A stretch of DNA of 64,000 nt from Haematococcus lacustris (lineage: Eukaryota > Chlorophyta > Chlorophyceae > Chlamydomonadales > Haematococcaceae): the NCBI GenBank assembly GCA_030144725.1, contig JASKMD010000018.1:3862026-3926025 (forward strand), read 5' to 3'. Each line of letters begins with the position of its first letter. Position 1 is the first letter of the stretch. Shown in pieces: positions 53,987 through 64,000 of the stretch. The notes under the pieces were generated by a model, which saw only the letters and a program-made list of their open reading frames with translations, was not told where the DNA came from and did no database searches. Both the position numbers and the translations under genes were made by a program.

Positions 53987-55720
53987 GGTGGCTCTCGTTC
54001 CATCGTTAGGGGGCTACACAGCTACGCCTTGACTGCCAGCTCGTCCTCAGTAGTCCAACCCTACTCCCCCGGCCAATACTGACGAAATGCAGTATGGCAG
54101 GTGGGTGCAGCTAAACATCAATGCGACCGCACAACATGACAACCCAGCGTAAGTGCTATGCTGGTGGCCAAGCGATACTCTGCACCTGGTGCAGTGTTGA
54201 TGACGAGGAGCCCCTGCCCTGAAGAAATGCTTCAGCTAGTAACAAGCCTCGCTGCTGGTGTGTGGTGCACATGTGGCTATTAATGAGAGGGGACAGTCCC
54301 CACTCTGGCTGCTCTCAAGGCAAGAGAACATACGCGTCAAATGCTTCAACTTATGACCAGCCTGATTGCTGTTGTGTAAAGTACATGACACTATGTCGTT
54401 CAGGCAGCACAGGCATGCAGGACAGGTGGAGGCGGGTCAGGGTGGGTAGCCCCTGCTGGCTCACATCAGTCACACTGCTAGCTCACTATTAAGCAAATGC
54501 TTGTACCCACCTTGTCCAGTGAATTGAGAGGGAACATCATTCCTCCAATGCTTGGCACTGCTTCAACCACCATGACATGATGTTAATACGTTCGTGATGT
54601 GCATCAGGAGGGGACATTCCTCATCACTACTAAGCATCATCACCATGACATGGCGTTCACTGGACATGGGCTGCCTGAGCGTGCTGCTCTGGGTGCAGCC
54701 CGGCAGGGCGTGAGGGGCACTGGGACACACTGGCCAGGATCCACAGGAGCAGCCAATGGGGACACAGAGTTAACACAACCAACACTTGCATGCGCCTTGC
54801 CACCCACCTGCACCGCTGGCAGCCCTGGTCTGCATCCTCTCATCGCCGTGCGCATGCTCATACCTTTCTCAACATTCACATGGCCCAGACATGTAAGGAA
54901 GCAGGCGTGGAGGCGAGGAGGCACGTGCTGTACGCGGCCACGGAGGGGTGAGCAGGAGTGACCCACTGCTCAGGCAGGCCGCAGGAACCAGTGTTTTTAT
55001 ACCCAAGGGGGCCGGCAATTGCTGCACTCAACAGCCACAGAAGGGTGATCAGGAGTGACTTAGTGCTCAGGCAGGCGGCAGGGACCAATGCTGTTGAACC
55101 AAAAGGGGCCGGCCTGAGACCCGAACAGCTGTGAGGTCAGGTCAGGCCCGGCTGGGCCAGGCCATTTCAATCCGTCAGGTCAGGGCTCCTAGCATCAGGG
55201 TAAGAAGCTGGGCCCCAGGCGATAGCCCTGGCCCCACTGCTGCTCTGCTGGCGCCTGTTAGGTGCATCCAGGCTGTGCTTAGCCCTGCCTGGGCTGGGGG
55301 CGCTGGGCTGAGGTGCCTTGGCCCGCAGGGAGGTGTGGGCGGCGGCGCTGCTGGTAGGGGAGCCCAGGTGGACCGGGGAGGAGGGCAGGGAGGAGGGGTG
55401 GGCCTGGAGGAGGCTGGGCACTGCCCCTGCACTGGTCAGGGGGGCGGGGCAGAGGAGGGCTGCAGCCAGTGGGGCCTGCAGGGCGGCAGTGGTGGGCAGC
55501 TGGCCAGGCGCGGCGTGGGAGGTGGGATGGGAGGTGACGAGGGGTGGGGCCACAAGGCCTGGGGCAGCGCCGTCTGGAGGGGCAGGGAGGGGCCTGGCCA
55601 GGTGGGCGCGCAGGTCAGCTGGGTCACATGATGCTGTGCGCCATACCCGTTGGCCTGGGTCGGCCTGGGCTGCAGCACCCAGCCTGAGGCGGTGAGGGGA
55701 GGGGGCAGGCCTGATGTTGG
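53987..55720. other. Intergenic region downstream of the cyclase gene
   Basis: Holds an imperfect tandem duplication of about 90-125 bp (54948-55106, sharing AGGAGTGAC and TGCTCAGGCAGGC). Weakly exon-like minus-strand sequence lies at 54820-54900 (GHVNVEKGMSMRTAMRG). G-rich sequence from 55300 to 55720 may belong to the 3' UTR of the cyclase gene. No gene called. Confidence 0.45.
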
Positions 55721-58700
55721 TTAACGTGGGAGGGGCAGGGCTGGAGGCGGCCGAGGAGTGAGGAGCAGGGTCAGGGGCAGCCGCAGGGGAGGGGGGCGGG
55801 GGCCACTGCCAGCACCTGGGCAGGAGGGCGGGTCAGGGGCTGGTGGGCGGCCAGGCGCTTGTGAGGGCTGTGGCTGGATCTCAGAGAGGAGGGAGGGCAG
55901 ACGGGGTGCCAGGAGCGGGGTGCCAGGGGTGACACCGCTGGGGTCATGGCGCAGGTCAGGGTCCAGGGCGGTCTGTCCCGGAGCTGAGGCTGCTGGGGGG
56001 CTGGCAGGTGGTGGAGCCAGGGCAGTGGGAGGCGGCAGCGGGTGCTCAGTACGGTCAGCCTGCTGGTCAGCTGTCCAGGACTGGGTAGCCTGCGCTGGAC
56101 TCACCCTGCTAGGGGCAGCAATGACTGGCGGGGGCCCTGCATGCGGGGCAGGGGTGGCGGGAGGGATGGCAGGGGAGGGTGGCACAGCAGCCAGGGGTGT
56201 CTGTGGTCCCTCGCTGCTGCTGGCGGAGGGTGTTGCCGCGCACTGTGCCACCAGGCCACCCCGCCGCCCTGCCCCAGTGCCTGGCTGATGCAGGAGGGCA
56301 GCGCTGTCAGATGGCTGCAAGGGCATGGGGGTGAGCTGGAGAGGGAGCACAGCATTTGGGCTGTGGGTGCGGCGGCCAAGGTTGAGCAGGCCCTCAGGGG
56401 GCTGGGCGGCCTGGCCCTGCCCCTGCTGCTGCACTGGGGTGCTTGGGCCAGGAGCGCAGGGCGGGAGGGCGGCAGGGGGTGCCAGAGTAGCCGAGGTGTG
56501 GAGCTGCGCCTGGTGGCCTGAGGCTGGGGCCATGGCAGGAGGGGACAGGGGCGGGCCTGGCTGCACAGCCTGCCTCCTTCCAGCTGCTGCCGCGCCCTTC
56601 TCGTCCTCCTCATCCGGCATGGTGGCCTCGTCAAAGGTCAGGCTGCTGGCATACAGGCGGTTGCTCACTGGCCTGACGGCACCCCCTCCCTCACCTGCAC
56701 GCCCTGCGTCGCCTTTCAAACTGCTCCGCACCTCAGCAGCGTGGTACTGGCTAGGGACGTAACTGTGGCTAGGGACGTAGGGTACATCTGCTTGGGAGGT
56801 GGTGGAAGGGGGGCTGAGCGGCAGGGTGTCCATGCTGGGCATGTAGGCTTGGCTGTGACTGGCGGAGACGCCCCCAACACTGCCAGGGGGTAGGCTGGAG
56901 CTAAGGGCTGCCCCTGATCCCCTGGCCCACCCCGGCGATGGCCCCCCTGGCATGCCCAGCATGTGTTGGCTGGATCCGTCGTCCAGTGCCGCCATGAAGT
57001 CCTGCACCTCACTGTCAGTCTTTGCCTGCACCCAGCCCTGCCTGCTGCTGTCAGCGTGCACCCTGAACCTGGTGCCCCCCCGGCTGCTGCCCCCCTGGCT
57101 GCCTACAGAGGGGGGGGTGGGCAAGCAGGGCGGGGCAGGGATAGGCGCAGTGGAGGTGGTACTTGGGCGCATGTCCCGCGCCTCCGACCGCATGGCTGAG
57201 TCATAGAGGCTGCAGGTCGTGCGGTCTGTGGCAGCACCCTCTGACCCTGAGACTGAGGCAAAGGTGAGCGCTGTGTGGGCTGCGCCTGGCAGGGATGGGG
57301 GTGGGGGGGGTGCAGGGCTGCCTAGGGCCAGGGGCTGGACTGTCGCTGGTGTCAGGCCAGGCAGAGGGCTGGGAGAGGTGGGTGTGGCAGGCCCAGTCTG
57401 GGGTAAGCCAGTGGTGGGGGCTGCTGCTGGTTCAGCCAGCATGGCCGTCACGGCGCCCAGGTCCCCTGACATGGGTTGGTCAGCAGCCACGCAGTGAAGG
57501 CGAAGGGTGGAGGGAGTGCTGGTGCGGGGCGTGCTGCCCAGCTGCTCACTGGGAGGCAGCAGCCAGCTGTTCGTGTCCCACTCTGGCTCATGATCATCAT
57601 GGTGCTCAGTGGCAGCACCAGCACCAGCAGCACCAGCAGCAGCAGCAGCAGGGGGGAGGGAGAAAGGGGAGAGGGAGGGGGTCACCCCTGTGTGGTTCAC
57701 TGAGTTGCGGCGGGCCGCTGTGTTCCTGATGGCCGCTGCAGCAGTAGGCAGGGCCTGGCAGGCGTGGGCAGCAGTTGAGTTGCAACGTGTGCGGGTCGAC
57801 TCCTTGTCCATCAGGAACGTGTGCATCAGGCCCTTGCCTGCGGGCAGGCCAGGATGCAGCAGGCTGAGCCAGGTGTTGGTGATGTTGAGGCCAGGATGCA
57901 GCAGGCTGAGCCAAGCTGCAGGCTGACCCAGGGGTCAGACCTGACCCAGGCTACTGGTTTCTGTTGCTCCCGTGTGGGCCTAGCAGCAGGGGAGAGGCAG
58001 CAGCTACACTGTGTGGGAGGAGGTCTTAGGGCCTGCTGGCTGCAGGGGCAGCCCCACCTTTGACCTCCACCCCTCCAGTGGGGTGCCAGCGTGAGGGCCG
58101 CGGGTCACGCAGCAGCTCATAGGTGGTCTGCGACACCTGGATGCGGCCTGCAGGGCAGGGCCCAGGGCGCAGCACAGCAGCTGAGCAGGGAATCATGGGT
58201 CTGAGTCTGGCAAGAGAGGTCAGGGGCAGGGGCCTGATGACCCGCAGCCCCTTCATGGGCCTCGCCTGCTGTGCTGCTCACCAGGCAGGCTGGTGGACTC
58301 CATGCGGCTTGCGGTGTTCATGGTGTCGCCGCTGCAGAGCGCCGGGCACAGCAGGTCTTAGCGCAGGGCCTGGGGCTGGCCAGAGCCATGCTGCTGCACA
58401 AGCTGCTGTGGGTGCCGCTGGCAGGGGCTGCCAGCCTTCACTCACAACAGGGAGAACTTGGGCAGCCTTGAGCCCACCAGGCCGCTGACTACAGGCCCGC
58501 TGTGCAGCCCCGCCCGCAGCACCACAGGCTCGCCGGTGTTGGGCATCATCACGGTGGCTGCCACCTGCTCATGTGTGTGACAGGCAGGCACAAGGCAGGG
58601 CACGGGCTGGCCTTCTCACTGCAGCACCACCAAGGGTTGCACAGCTCTGTTCCCAGTTGTCCACCAGCCGGCCTGGCAGCACTGACCCGCATCTGCATCC

Positions 58701-61700
58701 GTTTACTGGTGAAATACCACTACTTTTAACGTTGTTTTTTACTACTGACCCGCATCATGTCCAAGGCGAAGTTGAGTGCCCTGCGAGCCGCCTTGGTCTT
58801 GGCGGCGCGGCAGGGGCTAGAGGTGGACACGGCCTGGAAGCCGTCCTCGTCCTCATCCAGCAGCCCACCACAGATGATGTAGCAGTCGCCTGGGCGGCGA
58901 CACCACCACATACAGCCATGGCTTTCCAGCTCACTCCATCCTCACACACGCTGGCGTACGCTTGCCTTCCCTTCCGCCCCTGCCTACCACCTGCCCTCTA
59001 TGCCCCGCTTGGCCTGGTCACCTGCCGTCTCCACCTTGTACACGTTGTGCTTATCCAACAGCGCATCCAGCTTGGAGAACAGCTCGTTCAAGAAGGACAT
59101 GACCTGCAGCGGCGTCAGGCCAGCAGGAGCCTTTTCAGACAGAAGGGACATGGGCATAGACAATGCTGCACCACTGGGTACCAGGCCAGGAAGCTTGCTT
59201 GGCGCAGCTCTGCTGGCTGCTGAATGCCATGTCATGCCAGACCAGCCATCTCGTCCTTGCATTACCTAGGGTGGTCTTACACTGCAGCCGCCAGCCCCGC
59301 CCCTCATCCTCTGGCTGCACCCAGTGCTGACCCTGCCCTGGAGCCTCATCACCTGGCAGGGCGTGCACTCCTTGCTGAAGGCCGTGAAGCCGACGATGTC
59401 GGTGAACATGATGCTGCAGGGCAGGCCAAGCTGTCAGGGTTAATACAGCTCTGGAGTCAGGTGACACACATTGCAGGGATTGCAAGCGATGCCATGCTGA
59501 GCAGCAGCAGCGTCCAGCAGGGGAAGCACGCAAGGCATGGGGATGGAGTAGGAGGCGGGCACTGCACATTGTGGAAGGATTGTGCCCTGTGCAGAGGGAC
59601 TGGCTGCAGGTCAGCCAGACAGGGTCAGCCAGCTGCAAGCAGGAGGCAGTATGGCATCCACCAGGCCATAGGGGACCAGTACCCCCCTTCATGCCATTGC
59701 CACAGAGCAGTTCTGGACCATACATCCATGGCGAGCGGAGTAAGATTACCCACAGTCAAACATGTTGTTCCACGGTAAATGAGTAATGTTGGACTGAGCC
59801 ATACATCTGACGGCCACCAGTCACAGCAGCTATGACTGAGCTTTTCGTTTTATTTCAACAGCCAGCACCCCAACAATTGCTGCGCATGACAGCCCTTGGC
59901 TTTGCTCTTCCTGTGGTGGCGCAACGAGTGATGCTGTGCTGCCCGCTTGCGGACCAAAAACCTGCCTGGAGCCCCTCTCAAGGGCCAGGCAACAATGAGG
60001 GGAACCAACAGCCTTCCTCGTGGGCTGTCCATGGAGGGAGTGGCAGCCACAGCCTCAGGGACAGCACAATGGGTCTAGCACAGCACAGCGGGCAGGGGGC
60101 TGCAGGTCACTCACGTCACACACTCATGATGGGTGGCCAGCTTGCTGAGACTCATGGCTCCAACGTCGAAGCCAGCCGCGCCACTCATAGCAGCAGCTGC
60201 TCCGTGTGCGGCAATCTGCTCCATGATGTGCCTGCAGAGTGAGCAAGGTACACTCGCAAACACTAGATGCAGTCAAAACTCCTGACCTCCTCCTTTCGAC
60301 CCTTTGTTTCTTTTCGCTAAAGATTTGATGTCAGAGCACTATAATCATGACAAGACGAGCTGATGGAGATGGTCGTTTTGCTTGTGTGTCATACTGATCA
60401 TACTGATCACAAAGAAATGAGGTCAAAAGAATGAGGTCAGGCCTTTGGCCATTCCTAGTTTTTGCTAGTATAGCTTGTGTTCCGTAGCACCCCTTCCTGC
60501 CCAGAGCTCACACAGCTGTTCCAGCAGTACCACGACCTGCACCAGCTGGCAGTTGCCTGGTTGCATCCATGCATGGCAGCCATGACAGCCATGCAGCCTG
60601 TTGTCCCCCTCTTTTGCTGTGCAGCAGGTGCTCATGCGATGCTCATTAGTACATGTACCACGTCATTGTCCAGACCCGTCATGTGCTAAGCCAGTGAGTG
60701 TCTGAAGGTGGTCAGTACGGCTGAGTGCACACACCTGGGAAACATGGCCTCCAGCATTGTCATTTGCGCTGCAGTCAGGGCCATCAGCCGCTCCTCAACC
60801 CCACTGCGCTCGCTGACATCTGTTTGCACCACCACCAGCACCTGCAAGAATGACCACATCGTCAGCAGGCTTGCTATGCGTGAAGCAGGGCACACACGGT
60901 TGGGTACGCTTGGGGTGCATGGCTCTGAGACGAATCTGTGGCAAACGTCGTGAAGCTGCCAGTAAGACACCGAACATGCCGGCGATGGCGGCGACAGCTG
61001 GGTTCATGATCCGGATATGAATTCGGCGACCGCCGACTGCGACGCGCATGGTTGCGGTGTGCAGGACATGACTGCGATATGGGGACAGGGAGCGCGTGTG
61101 TGTTGCGGCTAACCTACCTGCTGGCCCGATTCCGGGTCCACCATGGCAGTGATCGTAACCTCGTGCAAGCTTGTGGGGTACTCGGCGACACCCGGCTGGC
61201 TGCCAGGGCTCTGCTCCTCCGCGTCTGCCGGCCCCACAGCAGAGCGCGCGCGCCGTTCAGCCCATTCCCAGTCCTCCTCTTCCGCTGCCTCCTCGATTGT
61301 TGTTTCTAGGGCGCTGGGAGCAGCTTGTGACGAACAGGCCTCTTGTGGACTGTTTGAGCCCGCTCCACCAAAAGTGCCAGACCTTGAACGCAGTCGTGTA
61401 CTCCTCGCAGCTCGCGGCCTGTCTCCTGCAGAGGGCGTGTCCAGTGATACCGTGCGGCCCTGCTGCCCAGTCGCGTCATCAGTCTCCCCGCTGGTCTGCC
61501 TAGCAACACCAGCCAGGCTGTTTGCTTCACGGTCCACCACTGTGAGCAGGGACAGCAGGCGCTGGCGGGGCCCCGCCACAGGCAGGGAGCCTTGCCTGCC
61601 AAGCTCGTCACTGCCTCCACACTGTCTAAGCGCGATGTTGGCCAAGGAGGCGTGACGAGAGGCTGGGCGGCGAGGAGATGAGGTTGCAGAGGGCAGAGAT

Positions 61701-63430
61701 GGGGACACCTGGCCAGCCGGCCCTGAGCCCAGGCCTGCCTGGTCAAGGCAGGGTGTGCCCGGGACTACGATTTCGCTTGGATGGCGGCTGAGGGTGCTAT
61801 TGAGAGAGGTCAAGCCTGGGGTGGGCTTGGGCTGTTGGTTTGGACTGCCCAGCGCCTGGGTCAGCCAGCTGCAGGCAGGCGGCATCACAGCGCCCAGCAG
61901 ACAAGGTCAGGACATAGGGCACTGGCTGCCCAGGAAGGGAGGCAGCAAGCGGGACTGACGGCAGGCTGCACGACGTGGCAGGTGCCCATCCTGTGAGATG
62001 GCTGAGCAGGGTACCTCTACCCAAAGCCAGCAAGTCGTGCGTGTGGAGTCAGGGTGAGGGTGTCCACACTGTGCCTGACCAAGGTGTGCCGGGGCTGCTG
62101 CTGGACCCACCTGCTGCTGGCCTTGCGGGAAACTTGCTTGCGAGGGGCTGCCCTGCGCTGCGCAGCTTCAAGGTCAGGACCAGGGTCACCACTGCCCACA
62201 GACCTGGCGGCACCCGCTGCCTGACCCAGGGAGGGCTCAGCCTGTTGGCGCCTTGGCCTGAAGGGCTGCGCTTTGGCAGTGAAGCTGGGCTGGGAGGGGG
62301 CCACGGCCATGCTCTCGGCAATGGATTGCGATTGCATCACGAATGACTTCATATAGCTCTGCTGCTGCGGCCTGACCGGGCCTCGCTGCGCTGCCGTGAT
62401 GCTGGCTGTGGCTTCGACCATGGCAGGCGACACCATGAGCATGCCCATGGCCTTGGCCATACTGGCGTCAGCAGCAGCAGACAGCATGGATGTGTTGCGC
62501 GCCAGGCACATGGAGGTTCGGCGGGCGTTGGTAAGGCAGGTGGGTGCCTCCACCGCCAGCAGCTCCGGCACCCTGACCACCTGGGACCACACGTCTGAGC
62601 CCACCACCACTGTCTCCAGCACCTCCTCCACCAGCTCAGGCTGCAGCTGCAGCAGGTCTGCCAGGAAGCTATTGCTGCTCTTCACACTGCCGGGGCGGTG
62701 CTTCGACTTGGCGGCTGCAGCCCGGGCAGCAGGGCTACCAGTGTAGTACAGGCTGCTGGAGTTTTGGTACAGGATCTACAGGCAGGCAAGGCCTGGACAT
62801 GTTGACCTTGTGTGAGCCTGGCTATTCTAGCTTGTTGAGGCGGCAGGTCGCCCACTGTCAGCCCCTGCTCCCTAGCATCAGTGCAGGCAGCTGTCCCTCA
62901 CCTGGCCCTCCACTGTGCACAGAGTGACCAGGCTGGGCAGCGCATCCAGGGTGGACACCAGGCGCAGCAGGCGACCACTCAGGCCAGCCACCAGGGGGCC
63001 AGTGGGCAGTGCAGGGGCCCCTTGGTAGCCAGCAGCCTCCTGGACACTGCGCACACTGTCCTGCACCTGCTGGCCTGCCCCTGCTGCTGCTGCGCCCAGG
63101 GCTGAGACAGGGGCATGCTGCAGGAGGATGGCAGGCACTGGGGCAGCGCCTTCCTCTGGTGGCTGCCAGCTGGTCATGGCCAGGCTGACGGCATGCAGGC
63201 AGCTGGCCCAGGCTGAGAAAGCTGCTGCTGCGTCGGGTGGCAGCTGCACCAACATGACCCCGCCAGCTTGCACAGTGGCTGTGGTGCTCAGAGCTGATCT
63301 TAGCATTGGACCATTTCTTTGACACTCTGCACCTGGCTTAGTGGCTTGAGCTCCATCACCCAGCTGTGATGCACATTTGGCCAACTGGGCTGCAAAGACA
63401 GCGTCCCACTCCAGCAGAGATTGCAGCAAC
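55721..63430 (-). CDS. PAS-domain class III nucleotide cyclase (guanylate-cyclase-like), >=1608 residues, 5' end missing
   Basis: Twelve exons fit phase throughout: 63430-62902, 62775-62111, 61868-61118, 60841-60735, 60231-60115, 59413-59353, 59103-59022, 58889-58750, 58564-58446, 58331-58282, 58147-58058 and 57837-55721. Residue numbers count from 63430. A PAS-like sensor spans exons 1-4 ([24 protein letters not shown], ending [17 protein letters not shown]). The cyclase core, about 684-915, has [11 protein letters not shown] with metal-binding Asp728, KVETAGDCY with Asp772, and the transition-state pair Asn862/Arg866 in MNTASRME. Glu768 is the residue used for GTP, but the partner position is Ser855 rather than the Cys of guanylate cyclases. 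A 700-residue Pro/Ala/Ser-rich tail follows in one exon. Chlamydomonas has a large family of such PAS cyclases. Upstream exons lie beyond 63430 and were not identified. Confidence 0.9.
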
Positions 63431-63764
63431 CTGTGCAGCAGGGAAAGCCAAGCCTGGTCTTCATGTGAGAATGTTTCGCGCCTGGTTAGACACCAGCCAT
63501 GGACAGTCTGTCAGCCTGTCAGCCGGTAGGGAAACATATTCACTAAGGAAACATTTTTCACTAAGGAAACAAGACAGGTAAAAACAGGAAAACCAGGAAA
63601 TAAAACGAGCTTGCTGCCTTCGCTGCGAGCTTGCTGCCTTCGCTTGTCAACACCCTTTTACGATGATTTCGTGACCACTTATTCGACACTCTGCATCCAC
63701 GAAATGACGCGCACGTGCATGTTTTACCTGGCGATTAAACTTCGCTGGCGTCTCTGACGTCCAG

Positions 63765-63852
63765 GAGCATTGGGCTCTGTGACTTGAACATCCGCGAGAT
63801 GCAAGTGGAGCGTATCAACCGCTACGTGGGCATCTTGCGCGCTGTGGGCTAG
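63765..63852 (+). CDS. Terminal exon of an unidentified plus-strand gene
   Basis: After a CCAG acceptor at 63761-63764 the frame reads IGLCDLNIREMQVERINRYV and ends at TAG 63850. The composition looks coding on this strand only. No upstream exon was found; it may be a fragment. Confidence 0.35.
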
Positions 63853-64000
63853 GATCAACACCACTGCCGTCGTGCTGGAGCGTGTTAGCCTGCTGGGCGG
63901 CGTCTTGCTTTGAGCCTCCTTTGCTGTGCCTTTGATTCCAGCACCGGTGACAGAGCAAGATCCCCAATTACCGGCACTGGCATTGAATGCTTCAGGGCCC

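Overview
This window is nuclear DNA from a chlorophyte green alga, most likely a chlamydomonadalean such as Haematococcus. The DNA is GC-rich. Genes are split into many short exons joined by GT-AG introns with CAG acceptors. Proteins carry Ala/Gln/Gly runs, and introns are full of CTG-, GGGGTGA- and GGTCA-type repeats. A Fanzor/TnpB-like pseudogene belongs to a family that I recall, unverified, as repeated in Haematococcus. A 500-N scaffold gap lies at 19858-20357. No rRNA, CRISPR array or bacterial operon is visible.

Layout. 1-13.8 kb is a nested transposon block. A minus-strand APE-type non-LTR retrotransposon, whose 3' end lies outside the window, carries one very long reading frame with a 2A-like ribosome-skipping motif, two cysteine-protease-like domains, an endonuclease and a reverse transcriptase. 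Its frame is interrupted by a 922-bp TA-flanked inverted-repeat element (9884-10805) and by a complete Ty3-type chromovirus with identical LTRs (652-7166). 13.9-16.4 kb holds a transposase-like gene broken by a 346-bp MITE, and a divergent spliced gene with a Harbinger-like element in an intron. 18-24 kb holds an unrecognised gene (+) and an OMA1-like M48 peptidase gene (-) converging on the gap, with a 1.2-kb G-rich minisatellite.

25-40 kb is gene-rich: SLD5 of the GINS replication complex (-), a small tail-anchored protein (+), a 458-residue multi-pass membrane protein (+), a BCH/CRAL-TRIO_2 protein (-) and a coiled-coil protein (+). Exon phases agree across the joins given for these genes, except where an entry says otherwise.

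40-45 kb holds the most unusual feature: two circularly permuted tRNA-Pro(AGG) genes, each with the 3' half upstream of the 5' half. They have a covarying junction helix and a Pol III T-run, and they lie on either side of the Fanzor-like pseudogene. 46-50.3 kb encodes an alpha-solenoid (OPR/FASTK-like) protein (-). 51-54 kb is a tandem 306-bp duplication split by a hAT-like element. 55.7-63.4 kb is a large PAS/class III nucleotide cyclase gene (-), followed by one plus-strand terminal exon.

The host genes have no obvious shared pathway. The block from 1 to 16 kb and the 40-54 kb stretch are accessory, transposon-shaped DNA between ordinary housekeeping and signalling genes.
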